Source: Liopterus haemorrhoidalis (taxonomy: Eukaryota > Arthropoda > Insecta > Coleoptera > Dytiscidae). Taken from it: 64,000 nt of DNA. The stretch is from NCBI GenBank assembly GCA_963971575.1, contig OZ020618.1, positions 33,272,731 through 33,336,730 of the forward strand, given 5' to 3'. The translations under genes and the position numbers were made by a program. Numbering within the stretch: the stretch's first letter is position 1; each line of letters begins with the position of its first letter. Below the pieces are notes generated by a model. That model worked only from the letters and a program-made list of their open reading frames with translations, was not told where the DNA came from and did no database searches. Below are positions 11,292 through 22,947 of this stretch, one piece after another.

Positions 11292-14112
11292 TTAAATATT
11301 GGATTTTATTTTGTTTTTAAATTGTTGCAAGGGTAAGCTAAATAAGTCTAAATGTAGAAAATTATTATTATAAGTTGACATAAGTCTATTAATAGGTGAG
11401 TTTTTGTAACAGTTAGTGTGACATTTTGGTAATTTAAAAAGTGCGCTTGATCTGGTAGATTTAACGGGAGCTAAAAAGTTGATATTTGAAATAAATGTTT
11501 GGGAATCGATTAAATTATTAACTATTTTAAAAAGAAATATCATATCGGTCTGGTATCTTCTGTTTTGTAAAGATTCGTAATCAAGTAATTGTAAGGTATT
11601 TAAGTAAGTAGAGTAGCCAATATTTAATTTGTAACAAACTGTAGACGTGAATTTTTTTTGAACAGATTCTATTAAATTAATATTTTAATCATACATTGGA
11701 TTCCAAATGACTGAACAATATTCTAATTGAGATCTAACTATGGAATTAAATAACAATGTTAAAGTTTCCTTCGTGTGAAAGGGCTTAGTAGATCTAATTA
11801 CAAAACCTAAGAGTTTATAAGCCTTTTTTCTTATGTTGTCAATATGATCATTAAACAATAGCTTAGAATCGAAAAGTATGCCTAAATCTCTGACTGTTGT
11901 CTTGGTTATTAAATTTATACCATTTAAACCATAGTTAAATTTCAATATATTTCTATTACGTGTGAAGTTGACCACACAACATTTATCAATATTTAAGCTC
12001 ATATCATTTTCTAAGCACCATTTATGAAGTCTTAATAGATCTTCTTGCATTTTATAACAATCTGTTGTCGTTTCAATAACTCTATAGAACTTCAAATCGT
12101 CAGCAAATAATAAATTGAAGGAAAATTCAAAACATTTATAAATTGAGTTTATATATAATATAAACAAAATAGGCCCCAAGTGCGAACCCTGAGGTACTCC
12201 CGATTTAACTGAAATTCTACGAGATATGAAACCATTACATACAACAAACTGTGACCTATTTCTAATGTAACTATCAAGCCATCGTAATAGGGAACCATGT
12301 ATGCCGTAACTCGTTAATTTTAATGTAAGTAAAAAGTGATTTATTCTATCAAACGCCTTGCTAAAATCGGTATAAATTACATCAACTTGTTTCTTGTTGT
12401 CTAATGCATTGCTCACAAATTCAGTGAAAGGTATTAAATTGGTAAGTACTGATCTGCCACTGTAGAAACCATTTTGTTGTGGAATAATTATTTGATTTAA
12501 AATAAATTTGAGATTATCGACTATAAGGGATTCGAAAATTTTAGCAAAAACTGGTAATATAGATATGGGTCTATAATTAGTGACGTTATTTTTTACACCG
12601 GATTTAAATATTGGCGTAATGAATGATATCTTCCATATATCATGAAAGACTCCATTCTCCAAAGATTTTTTAAATAAAATATGAAGCGGGTAAGCTAAAT
12701 AATATGCACAATTCTTAATAAATATGGGATGAATTTTGTCAGGTCCACAACCCTTTTTTATGTCAATTTGAATTAGTTTATTGAGAATTTCGTTTTCACT
12801 TATTTTTATTGAACTTAAGTGGATATCATTATCGTAAGGCAAAGCGTGTAATGAATGCGGTTGTACATTAGAGTCCACATACATAGATTCGAAATAATCG
12901 GCAAAGAGATTGCATATATCATTCCCTTCTAGACTCTCATTATTGCCATAGTGCATAACATTAGGTATATTATTATTAGTTTTTAAAGTTTTTGTGTAAT
13001 TCAAAAAATGTTTTACATTAGATTTAATTTTTGTTTCAATAAAATTTATATGTTGCTTAAGATCTATATTTGCTTTAATTTTAACTCTCTGACGTAATAT
13101 AGCAAATGAGTTGTAATCATCCAAATTATTATAACGCTTCCATTTTTTATGAAATTTATTTTTTTCTTTCAACATTTTTATTAGTGAACTAGAAAACCAT
13201 TTTGGATATTTAATATTAGGTTGAGAATAAATTATACAAAATTTTATAAAAAAGATCAGTGCTCTCATTGACGTCCAGTTCATTTAGTGCTTCGTCCCAT
13301 CTGACAGCAGACAGTTTATATATAAGTGATTCATAATCACACTTTCTGAAATTGTAAGACTTTTTATTCATTTGAGATAATTTCTTATAATGGTTCAGCG
13401 AAAAATTAATTTCAAGAACTGGATGATACAAGTCTACTTTGCTAAGCGGAAATTGACATAAATTAATATTCAAGTTAAACGAACTCAAAACCAAATCTAG
13501 TACTTTATTTAAATTATTTCTGCAACCATTAAACTGAAATAAATTGCAATAAGACAAAGTGTTCACTAGCTCTAAATGTATGTTGGATCTTGTCAGATAT
13601 GTGGGAACAAAATAATTGTGTTGGGAGTTCCAGCTTAGATCTGGCAAATTATAGTCGCCAATAATAATAAACTCATCTCGCGAATATCTAGTTGTGAGTT
13701 CGGATATTTTATTGAAATGACTACTATAAACACTTATATCTGATACAGGAGGGAAATATACACAACATAAATGAATTTTTGTATGATTTGATGTTATTAA
13801 AGTTACCCACAAGTCCTCAGCTGATGAATTCCATAATATTTGCGGTTTGCTCTGAAATTTCTTGGACACTAGTATTAAAACTCCACCTCCTTGCGATTTG
13901 TTAATATCAACACGATCACGACGATATAAACAGTATTTGTTTAAATCACAAATTTCACTATCCATTATAGAATTATTTAGCCACGTTTCAGTTAGAAATA
14001 TTATGTCAAAATTACACGTAGATAGTTCATTGTATAGGTTAAGTAGTTTAGTTTTTATTCCTCGCACGTTTTGATAATATGTTCTTATTTCCAGATTGTG
14101 CATGTTGAGCAA
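11292..14112 (-). pseudogene. LINE ORF2, endonuclease and reverse transcriptase
   Basis: The endonuclease frame (14112-13216) has YYQNVRGIK, LTETWL, GGGVLI, CCVYFPP and GDYNLPDLSW. A frameshift in 13216-13283 moves into the RT frame. There, counted from 13283, DFSKAFD is at 306-312, SGVPQGS at 361-367 and the catalytic FADD at 393-396. An in-frame TAA at 11685-11687 follows LEYCSVIWNP, after which the C-terminal domain continues in frame to 11292. One frameshift and one stop make this copy inactive, though all catalytic boxes survive. A rather young copy is implied. Confidence 0.88.
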
Positions 14113-14152
14113 ATATTTAATTTATTTGTATGTAAAAATGAATTAGTTCGAG

Positions 14153-15082
14153 TTAATTAATTTTTTGTATATCACTTTCTGCGTATATAATTGATATAGG
14201 CGACGTTTCATTCTTACGAACAAATATCTTGCAATTTTTAACCCAAACAAATTTGATTTTTTTTTCAAAGGCTGCATCTTTGGCCTTTTTGAGCAGCAGT
14301 TTATTAGTCGGGCTGAGATGATCGTTCACAAAGATTTTGCTTTTGTTATTAAAATTTAATGTTAGGTCTTTTAAATTTCTCGCACAGGCCAAGAAATTGT
14401 CTCTCTTGAGACGGGAGATAAACCTTACAATTACGTTTTTCGGTCTATTTGAGTTGACTTGGTACGAAGAAACACGATGAAGTGCATCAATTTCCTGCTT
14501 AACTATTGGGCAACCGATTTTTTCCCCAATATTTTCGACAATATCAATCAAGTTTTCCTGAGGATGTTCGGGAATTCCCACTATTTCTACATTATTGGAT
14601 CGTGCTCTTTGTTCCAGGTCATCATTTTTTCTTTTTAGTAACTGGACTTCACTGATAAGTGAGTCGTATGTTTTCATCTTGCATGACAGGGTATCGGAAG
14701 TTTTTTGAAAATCGTCTATCTTATTAGAGAAAAAGTGTATAGATTTGTCAAATTCCTGTAAATTAGACATTACCATTTCCATTTGTCCCTGCCAGTGGTG
14801 TTGCCATTTTTCAATTTGCAACAATTTTGCCATAACATCCGTTAAAGTTGGTTCATTACTAGGCTGACTTCCATCAGGAATTGGAGACGCAGGCGGTTCA
14901 ACATTTTTACATTTCTTACAAATCCATAGAAGATTTGAGGATTGTTGCAGGGCATCCTTTTCCGAGTTAGACATTCCCGCGCAACTAAGATGATAAGTTT
15001 TGCTGCAGATACCGCTGCACTTGATACCTGGATGTGTTATTTGACTCACATTTTTCTTACACTTGTCGCACACTGAAACCAT
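14153..15082 (-). CDS. LINE ORF1, PHD-finger nucleic-acid-binding protein
   Basis: 309 aa, intact. The N-terminus (residues 5-60) has regularly spaced Cys/His pairs of a C4HC3 PHD-type finger (CDKCKKN, CSGICSKTYHLSC, WICKKCK). Next comes a low-complexity linker, then a coiled coil at about 95-165. The C-terminal half resembles the RNA-binding fold of L1/CR1-type ORF1 proteins (NNVEIVGIP, RPKNVIVRF, KLLLKKAKDAA). In LINEs such proteins coat the transcript and form trimers. It is homologous to the ORF1 at 58911-59804. The stop lies 41 bp before the ORF2 start at 14112. Confidence 0.8.
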   Translation of the reverse strand: MVSVCDKCKKNVSQITHPGIKCSGICSKTYHLSCAGMSNSEKDALQQSSNLLWICKKCKNVEPPASPIPDGSQPSNEPTLTDVMAKLLQIEKWQHHWQGQMEMVMSNLQEFDKSIHFFSNKIDDFQKTSDTLSCKMKTYDSLISEVQLLKRKNDDLEQRARSNNVEIVGIPEHPQENLIDIVENIGEKIGCPIVKQEIDALHRVSSYQVNSNRPKNVIVRFISRLKRDNFLACARNLKDLTLNFNNKSKIFVNDHLSPTNKLLLKKAKDAAFEKKIKFVWVKNCKIFVRKNETSPISIIYAESDIQKIN

Positions 15083-15423
15083 ATTGTTCTGAATTCGGTA
15101 TAAACAGCTGACCGATTAATACGAAAACAAAAACAATGTACACGTCACAGCTCTAATCCCTCACTAACAAGTTAGAAACGGCACAGCACTGGGTTACACT
15201 GTAGAATATATATTTTTTTAATAAATAAATAATTGTTTATAATCACAAGGGAATTGTTGAATATTAGTTAGTTATTATTAATAACCGATTTTATGTGCAA
15301 CTAATCATATAACATACTTCTATTAAATCACAAAATAAACTATCAAAATATTAATTTTAACGGAGAGCAATTTAATATGTGCACACCATGTAAAAAAATT
15401 TTGAATACAAATTTTGAAGTTAT

Positions 15424-15688
15424 GTTTCATCATTGTTATTTTCTCATTCAATAAATGTCTAAATCCATACTTTTGTGTGTCATTTAACTGCAACCCACTT
15501 ACACGTTTTCAGAGAGGGTTTATTAGGTTCACCAGCTCTTCAAGCTAGCTGCATATTGGGCTCTTCACCGACTGAGCGAAACCTGGGCCCAGTGTTTACG
15601 GGTGAGACGAGGGAGAACTGCACCACTTCTCTCGACTCTCACGGCGGTAGGGACCTCTGGACCTCTTCCGAGGCCCCTCCCCGTAACA
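15424..15688 (+). repeat. 5' LTR of the nested Gypsy, second part
   Basis: Continuation of the LTR after the LINE. It carries the polyadenylation signal AATAAA at 15450-15455 and ends CCCCGTAACA. The corresponding signal in the 3' LTR is at 19154-19159. Confidence 0.85.
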
Positions 15689-15820
15689 TTTTGTCGCCCG
15701 CTACGTGGGGCATTTCGAACCTACTCCACGCTTGGTCAACATTTTGTCGCCCGCTACGTGGGGCATTTCGAACCTACTCCACGCTTGGTCAACATTTTGT
15801 CGCCCAAGGCGTGGGGCCCC
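15686..15820 (+). repeat. primer-binding-site leader repeated in tandem
   Basis: Immediately after the LTR end, a 53-bp unit beginning ACATTTTGTCGCCCGC and ending CGCTTGGTCA occurs twice, followed by a partial third unit that continues CCCAAGGCGTGGGGC. The intact Gypsy at 46328 has a single TTTTGGCGCCCC...GTGGGGCC at this place. The reverse-transcription primer site is therefore present in about three copies. Confidence 0.8.
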
Positions 15821-18332
15821 GTTTAGACCTCTTCTAGGTCACCCACGACACCAAGTTCGAATCTTGGCTTACATCCACGATCAATATGCCGGCTTAGAAC
15901 CGTAATAAACGCCTCTCTAGGCTGGAAGACGCCATGCGTCTCTCTAGCAACCATTCAACTGTCCACAACAGTTTCCCTGACCATTCACGGTCCAACAGTT
16001 GGCCAAGATCTAGCGGGATAGACTTGCCAACACATGTCCGTCTCCGGGGGAGGAGACGGCCATCATCATCATCATGGGCTCTCGCCCCAAAATCCCGCTG
16101 GCGCCCAATCACACAAGATGTCCGTCTCGGGGGAGGCGACGGCCATCTTCATCATCATCATCGGCTCTTGCCCGACACAGCGCCCGTTTTTCAACGAGCG
16201 CCCCTCCCCACACGTGCCGCAATCCACGCGCGCACCACCTAGCTTCACACGTACCGCAACCTCTGCGCGCACCACTCACTTCTTAGATGCCGCAATCCAC
16301 GTGCGCTCCATCTAGGGCCCTCGTGCCGCCGGCCGTGCGCGCACCTACAACTACAGCCGCGGTTCATCATACGCGCGCTCCTTTATAATCCTAATATTCA
16401 ATCAAGCATTAAGCCTTCTCAGGCGAGACCTTCATACCCACTTCGGGGTCAGCAAGAACCCCCCCCAATCTCATCGCTCAACGCGATCAACTATCCTGGA
16501 CCCTGTCACCCACACCGGCGACAGCATGCTCCAGCAATCAACGCCAACCTCTGGCACACATCCGGAACGCATCATCACAGAAGAAGAAGGAAGACTCGGG
16601 AATCCACGCCGAGACGCAGACATCAACAACGATCGTCTCCAAGCACACTACACGTCCGGAACTCAACGAACAGGCATCCTGACTGGTTACAATCCAAGCG
16701 CCCCAGCGCGCCACCACCGCCCCAGCGCGGTCAATCAACTTTCAACGGATCAAGACTTGATGCCGATCACCACACCCAGTGGGCCCAAAGCCCACTATCA
16801 CCGCCACCCGGCGCAGTCAGCCTCCCAGTCGCAACTGCCGCCCGTGCGCGGACATTTCAACCTGCATCCCTGAAGGCCCGGCAACACAAGGTTCCCTGCA
16901 GCTGCCGTCAGCGGACCCCATCGGTACGGGACATCATTCACTCACCGTTCCTGTCGACACAGTCTCCATGCTCTGGATGAGTATGGAACGCAGGACTGTT
17001 CCAGGACAACCTCACCGCACCACACACCCGTCACCGAGGCCGCACACAAGACGCTCTGACACGGGGACACCAGCCGCCCGACCAGGACAGGACAACCAAC
17101 GATTAAACCACAACGTCACATGCCATGTCTCCCGAAGAGTCGAACGTGGAAGGTCGTGCCACGCCTGTCCAGCCAGGACACAACACAACTTCTTCTTCAG
17201 CACAACAAGACAGCTTCCATGTCTTCACGCTTCACCAAGCATCAACCAACAAACCAGTGAGCACCACGGCTCACTTACCGCTGCCCGTGCGCGGCCAATC
17301 AACCTGCACACCTGTAGGTTCACTCAACTAACAATCATTCTCTGCAGATGCCATCTACACCAACCTTATCGGCACGGGACCATGCCGACGCATCCTAAAC
17401 CCGCACAGTCTCCATGGCTCGGACGAGTATGGAATGCAAGACCGTGTAGGATCATCGCATCACGCTCCCGTCTCCGAATCAACAACCGGATGCTCTGTAC
17501 GACGAATCACACCACCCTACCAGGACAGGTTCAACAAGCAACTCATCATAGAGACACCCACGTCTCCATTCAACAAGGTCTCGTCACCAGGACACCCTCA
17601 AGTCCTCATACATCCTTATCAAGACATGCACATGTCTTCAACCATTACCGCCCGTGCGCGGTCAAACAAAAATTTCCATTTTAAAAAATGAAAATTTTCC
17701 AAGATATCCTCATATCTTCCCCACATCAAACTTCAAGACAACACGTCCTCAACAACTGCCGCCCTTGCGCAGTCCACCAACGAAGGTATCTTCACATCTA
17801 TAAGATATCTACTCCTCATCAATGAACGTCCGTCTCCAGGGAGGTGACGGACATCAACACCAATCCAGTGGGCAACACCGCTCACCACAGCCGCCCGTGC
17901 GCGGCCCTTCAACGCTTCAACTTTCTACAAGTTCAACATCCCCCAAGGATCATCATCAGCGACTGGACGTCGCCACAGCCTGCTCATCGTGGCCATCATC
18001 ACCATCAGCAGCGCTCCACATCAACCAGCTCCACTTCCTGGTTCATCATCTTCATCATCAGGGAGGAGGCCCCTCTCTCTCCTCTCTCAACGCTCTGGAA
18101 GCCCCCTCATCCACAACAGGGACCCTCACCAGTGCGAAAACCCCACTCACAACAGCACAACCCCTTCGCGAGTGCAGTGTGCAAACAGTAACATTCAGAA
18201 ACATTCACTTCAAAAGCATTTATTCAAAGACATTCACCACAAACTATCTACGTACTATTTTCACATATATTTGTTCAACTTTGTCGATTACGGTTTTCGA
18301 GGTTAGGTCACGTATCATGCTGGGGGAGGAAT
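15821..18332 (+). other. degenerate internal region of the nested Gypsy
   Basis: No credible gag or pol. The first 250 bp can be aligned by eye with the gag start of the Gypsy at 46390 (shared GGCTGGAAGACGCC, TTCCCTGACC). Near 16505, ACACCGGCGACAGC matches the end of that gag. The rest is GC-rich at first, with scattered copies of CCGCCCGTGCGCGG, CAT-trinucleotide runs and small hairpins, then AT-rich before the 3' LTR. Several open frames of 60-300 codons overlap in different frames and strands, which suggests base composition rather than selection. Confidence 0.6.
16038..16059. repeat. hairpin CCGTCTCC...GGAGACGG, first of three
   Basis: Perfect 8-bp stem with a 6-bp G-rich loop, followed by a CAT-trinucleotide run. 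Similar imperfect hairpins lie at 16122-16142 (followed by ATC repeats) and 17829-17850. They share the outer CCGTC/GACGG stem. Confidence 0.75.
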
Positions 18333-19392
18333 TGTTACCGCGCGATTGCACGCGTGCTGGTGGCCGCACCGCACGCTACATCACTTGTACTATATCGCAT
18401 GATCCGTGCCGACCCTCGGAAACCGCTAATCAATTTAATCCACGCATTTATAGCGTTTATTTGCAAAATTCTCTATAAATGGGCGGAGCTTAATTCCTCA
18501 TTGGTTCAAACTGTTCCCCTTCCACTAAAACAACGTTATTACGCAGTTAGAACGTATAAATACAGATAGCAAAGCTTCGCAAGCTACCAGTTCTCGGACT
18601 GGTCTCCTCTCGCTCTCTGCGGGATCACTCGCTCTCTGTGGGTGCATCGCATCTCGCTCACTGCGGGATCACTCGCTCATTGCGGGTGCGTCGAGCCGTC
18701 ATAAAGAATTTAATACACTCACGCACCGTTATTCTCAGCACGTCATGTTCGCTCTACGCGGACCAAACTCCACCGCCTCCAGAGGTCATTTCAGCCGCCC
18801 CCGACTCACACTAGTCGTGTGGGGGCTCAAACTCAACGGCGCTTAAGCCCCGTTCCAACGCGAGATGTTTCACGGCGTCACCGCCGCTACTTACCGCCCT
18901 CCGGCACTACAATACTTACAAAATCACTTCTAATCGCCACCGATGTCCACGACGGACATCATCGCCGCGACGCCCACCGTCCATGTTGGACGTCGCTGCT
19001 CACCACGACGCCCGCCGTCGCCCACAACGACGCTCGCCGTCCTTTCTCAAATCCATCTCAAATCCTAGTCCAAATAAACATGTATTTCTCTTATATTATT
19101 CTATATTGTTAAATCCTTCATTGTTATGTTTCATCATTGTTATTTTCTCATTCAATAAATGTCTAAATCCATACTTTTGTGTGTCATTTAACTGCAACCC
19201 ACTTACACGTTTTCAGAGAGGGTTTATTAGGTTCACCAGCTCTTCAAGCTAGCTGCATATTGGGCTCTTCACCGACTGAGCGAAACCTGGGCCCAGTGTT
19301 TACGGGTGAGACGAGGGAGAACTGCACCACTTCTCTCGACTCTCACGGCGGTAGGGACCTCTGGACCTCTTCCGAGGCCCCTCCCCGTAACA
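18333..19392 (+). repeat. 3' LTR of the nested Gypsy
   Basis: 1060 bp, TGTTACCGCG...CCCGTAACA. TATAAATA at 18555 and AATAAA at 19154-19159. It lacks the LINE and one 44-bp repeat unit, giving the empty reference for both events in the 5' LTR. Confidence 0.9.
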
Positions 19393-20788
19393 TGGTGTTA
19401 TATGTAAGTTGAGTCTTTTCACTGCTCGATACGTAATAAAGTTACATTGATACCCGTTGTCTAAAAGTACCCGACAAAATTGCTCGTGCCCTCTTGTATC
19501 CATGACCTGCACTTGCGCCGTGGATAATAAACAATAAAATTGTTTATCTAGTTTACTACCGATCGCCGTTAGATTTACAGAGCCGTCTGTATGCAACAAA
19601 GTATTGCGTCTTTTTTTGGCATCGCCTGCAGCCACCTGATTTGCAGTCTTTCATCACGTGACCAGGGCGAAGACAATTCATGCATAGTTTTCTAGATTTC
19701 ACCTCATTTTGTCTTGCTTCTGGTGATAGTTTCGCGATTTCCGCGCATGCGTACAATGAATGAGACCCTTTGCAAAAATAACATGAAAATTCTGACGTCG
19801 CGAATGTTTTACTGTAATTCTTTGCGCGTTCTTTGGGCTTTCCTTTATTCACGTCAAGTTTCGCGAAATTAAGTGTTTCTAGCATGTCTGCTCGTCTCCT
19901 CAAAAATACCTTTATGTCCTCTAACGATGGAAGGTCCTCAATCGTTCTTTCTAACTCCCATTCGCGTGCCGTCACATCATCGAATTTACTACTAACTATA
20001 AATATAAGAAACGCATCCCAATGCTCCACGGGCTGCCCTAATGTCTTTAACGCTCGCAAATGTTGCGTCACTGTATCTAACATTTCCCTTAACTGTACGG
20101 AAGTTTCCTTTCCCACGCTAGGTAAATTAAACAAAGCTCGGATATGATTCTGTGTCAATAAACGCTTGTTTTCATACCTCTCGCAAATAAGCGACCAAGC
20201 CGATTCATATTTATCCGCTGAAGTTTCCATTGAGCTAATGATCTTAGCCGCGTCTCCTTCCAATGAGGATTTTAAGTAATAGAATTTTTGAATCTTGCTT
20301 AACTTTTCCGAATTGTGAATTAAGGCGTTGTACGTATCGCGAAACTCGAGCCATTTCGTGTAATTACCACTATATTTCGGCAATGCAATAGTTGGCAATT
20401 TGATACTGTTATTTTTAACCATACGCTCACTAGAATTGCTACGCTCGCTTGCTACCGAACCCGTCTCATGTACATTCGCGCTTTCTAATAGACCTTTTGC
20501 ACTCGCAATCTCTCTAAAATACGCTGCTTCGAACGTCTCACGTTCGTCCGACTCGCGAACTTCCGCTTCCTTATCGTCTTGCACAGCGTCTTCAATAGCA
20601 TCTTGTATTTCTCTAAATTCGTCTAAAACTATATAAAATTTCCCAAGTCTACATTCTATCTCGATAATATCTACCCGCTCAAAACTTGTTTCCCTAAAAC
20701 TTTCCGATTTCTTTTCTAGGAATTTGGCGAATTCTGTTATTCTTCGTTTCAACCCTCCCCGTTTCCTATGTAATTTACTAAGTTCCAT
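19393..20788 (-). pseudogene. BEL/Pao gag and protease start
   Basis: The gag frame from 20788 encodes a capsid-like region (LPKYSGNYTKWLEF, FYYLKSSLEGDA) and two zinc knuckles near residues 338-382 (CYFCKGSHSLYAC, CMNCLRPGHVMKDC), the second a CCHC knuckle. A frameshift in a run of seven A on the minus strand (19609-19615) separates gag from the protease frame. The protease active-site region reads LLDNG rather than the usual LLDSG, so the catalytic motif is altered. The frame is then cut by the Gypsy insertion and resumes at 10235. A 400-bp leader lies at 20789-21188. Confidence 0.88.
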
Positions 20789-21188
20789 CTTTAAATGACT
20801 CCGTAACTATCTCGAATAAGTTAAGTACAAATAATATCGAATTTACCATGAACAAAGTAATCATAAACACATAAATTGAGGCTATAATGTGGTAAAAATT
20901 GAGGGGAATTACAAAGGATTGAAAGAAAACTCACTGCGTATGCTGGATGTAGTCCGTACCCTTGCTTGATGTAGTTGGACTCTTGCTTGTAATCGTAAAC
21001 GCACCGTGGATACACTGCGCTGTGCTTCGCTCCCGATGTGCCGCTCACTTGAGAACTCGTCACTATCGTACGTGTTGTTGTCGTTAAACAACCTTGAAAA
21101 TATGCGTATTTTCTTGTAACTTGTAATTACTCGTAGATATGGAATGTGGCGTAATCCAAATTTCTCATATCCGTGTCGAAGGACCACA

Positions 21189-21387
21189 TGTAACTACCTG
21201 TTCAGTAGTTGAGTAGGCACAAGATAAAAAACACAATAAACTTGATAATTATATATTGCGACTTGAATTCGTACAAACATGTGCCTTTATCGGGCTTGTG
21301 ACGACTACTGTCGTTACCATGGAGCGCTCTTCTACTCCCTCTCGAGCCAAACACAGTTTTGGCGCTATTATTTAAATTACAGTAACA
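21189..21387 (-). repeat. 5' LTR of the BEL/Pao element
   Basis: 199 bp, TGTTAC...GTTACA on the minus strand, about 95 percent similar by eye to the truncated copy at 6193-6361. The leader begins TGTGGTCCTTCGACACGG, the expected primer-binding position; I do not assign a tRNA. Confidence 0.85.
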
Positions 21388-21676
21388 GTAAGAATTAATG
21401 GGGACATTAATTGTTGCAGGACGGCCGAGTGTTAGGGAGTTTTTCAAAGAGGGCGCGCTGAGCAATGGCGTGGCGGCAGCACCATACAGGCGGTCGGTAT
21501 TGTGTCCCGCGCTTGTATCGGCGTAGGAAGAAGAAAGGAAGTCACATGATGATTCTATTCTATCTACGGCGTTGGACTGAATCGCTCGGCGTGTACTCGC
21601 TTATATTTTGGTGTTTAGTATTATACATTTATGTTTGATAAATAAATGATATGTTAGATTAAACGTTTATTATTTT
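21388..21676. other. flank of the BEL element, no recognised feature
   Basis: No open frame with a recognisable domain and no repeat relation to other parts of the window seen. It may be older unique sequence. The BEL target duplication cannot be tested because the other LTR is truncated. Confidence 0.4.
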
Positions 21677-22945
21677 ATCGTCCAAACGGTAACCGACGAG
21701 TTCATCGAAAATCAATTCATCGAATATCAATTCATCGAAAATCAATTCATCGAAAATCAATTCATCGAAAATCAATTCATCGAAAATCAATTTTGTAAAT
21801 ATTTGAGAGGAATGCCGAGGGGATCGGAAAGTCAAAAGAGCAGTGGTCAATAAAAGTAGACAGACTAAGAAATAATTGCGTAGTTTTTTTTATATGGTTT
21901 AAAAAAAGGTAAATAAAGTGACATAGTGTTTGAATATAAATAAAGAAATATAATAAGAAAACTTATATAATAAAAGAATTAAATGTTTTGTTTTTAAGGT
22001 TTAATAAGACAGGTTATGGGCAATTGCACGCAAATAATTTTTATAAATTCATACATAATGATACGCATTTTAATTGGGCTAGTATGGGGGAAAATAATGT
22101 ACTATGCGCCTAAAAACAAGGTAATTAGGTTAGGTTTAGTTAGTAAAAGTCTAAAACCGAGCGGAGCGAGTTACCCATCTTCTAGTTTAAGGACAAAGCA
22201 CTATTTTAGGTTAGGTTAGGTTAGTAAGGGTTTTGTTAGAAGAAGCCGAGCGAAGCGAGCTACCCATCTTCTAGTTTAATGTCAAAACACTATCTTAGGT
22301 TAGGTTAGGTTAGTAAGGGTTTGGTTAGAAGAAGCCGAGCGAAGCGAGCTACCCATCATCTAGTTTAATGACAAAACAAACTCACACTAACATAACAATG
22401 CCACCTGTTTAGAATCACCGTACATTGAACAAATCATGTGTGGTATAGTAAATATGAATAGTAAAACTATGTACATAACACAAAACTCTTAAGCTTAACA
22501 GATGGGGAAATACCTTTTTTATAATCCTTTAAGAATGGGTGTATTAAGTACATTTATGATCCCATTAACCGGGTTTTTCTGATCTAAGGAGCCCTTTTCG
22601 ATTTCAAAATAATCCAACAGGTATCTTTTACCTGGCGTATTTTCTGAATGGAAAATTTAAAAATTATTAATAGACCAAGTATGATAGTTATTTAATAAGT
22701 GTAGTCTGTCAACTTTTATTGACCACTGCTTTTTTGGCTTTCCGATCCCCTCGGCATTCCACTCAAATTTTTACAAAATATTTATTTTCGATGAATTGAT
22801 CATTCGATGAATTGATCATTCGATGAATTGATTTTCGATGAATTGATTTTCGATGATTTGATTTTCGATGAATTGATTTTCGATGAATTGATATTCGATG
22901 AATTGATTTTCGATGAATTGATTTTCGATGAACTTACCGTGAATC
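21677..22945. mobile_element. foldback-type element with 15-bp repeat arms
   Basis: Left arm 21677-21866 and right arm 22703-22945 are inverted copies. The outer part of each arm is a tandem array of TTCATCGAAAATCAA (about 6 units left, about 10 right, in opposite orientation). The inner 75 bp are a non-repetitive inverted repeat (GCCGAGGGGATCGGAAAG against CTTTCCGATCCCCTCGGC). The 840-bp centre has no transposase. This resembles foldback transposons, whose inverted ends consist of short tandem repeats. Confidence 0.75.
22140..22380 (+). repeat. 89-bp tandem repeat with TTAGG runs
   Basis: Two and a half units, spaced exactly 89 bp (CCGAGCG at 22157, 22246, 22335). Each contains GCCGAGCGAAGCGAGC, TACCCATCTTCTAG and a TTAGGTTAGGTTAGG run. 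The run matches the insect telomere motif but is far too short and interspersed to be a telomere. Confidence 0.85.
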
Positions 22946-22947
22946 CG

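Larger units (their letters stand above)
11085..15418 (-). mobile_element. CR1-like LINE, near full length
   Basis: 4.3-kb minus-strand LINE inserted in the Gypsy 5' LTR. The target duplication GTTAT flanks it (11080-11084 and 15419-15423), and the intact LTR at 19120-19135 shows the empty site. It ends at the left in an A-rich tail (on the minus strand, repeated AATAAATA). ORF1 is 15082-14153 and ORF2 14112-11292, with a 5' leader at 15083-15418. A PHD finger in ORF1 and an AP-endonuclease plus RT in ORF2 favour the CR1 group over classic Jockey elements, whose ORF1 has CCHC knuckles. The family name beyond this is not certain. Confidence 0.85.
10240..19392 (+). mobile_element. non-autonomous Gypsy-type LTR element inserted in the BEL element
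   Basis: Bounded by TGTTAC...GTAACA and a 4-bp target duplication TGGT (10236-10239 and 19393-19396), as expected for Ty3/Gypsy integration. It has a 5' LTR (10240-15688, split by a LINE), a primer-binding leader and a 2.5-kb internal region without gag or pol. A purine-rich tract (GGGGGAGGAA near 18321) precedes the 3' LTR 18333-19392. Without the LINE it is about 4.8 kb. The leader and first part of the interior resemble the gag start of the intact Gypsy at 44628-52763, so it is probably a deletion derivative mobilised in trans; that last step is inference. Confidence 0.85.

Noticed and set aside
16779..17684. 301-codon open frame in the nested Gypsy interior
   Set aside because: No domain, overlaps other open frames in a GC-rich repeat-laden region, and no conservation can be shown.
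22207..22313. TTAGG runs as telomeric DNA
   Set aside because: Only three to four units each, embedded in an 89-bp repeat.
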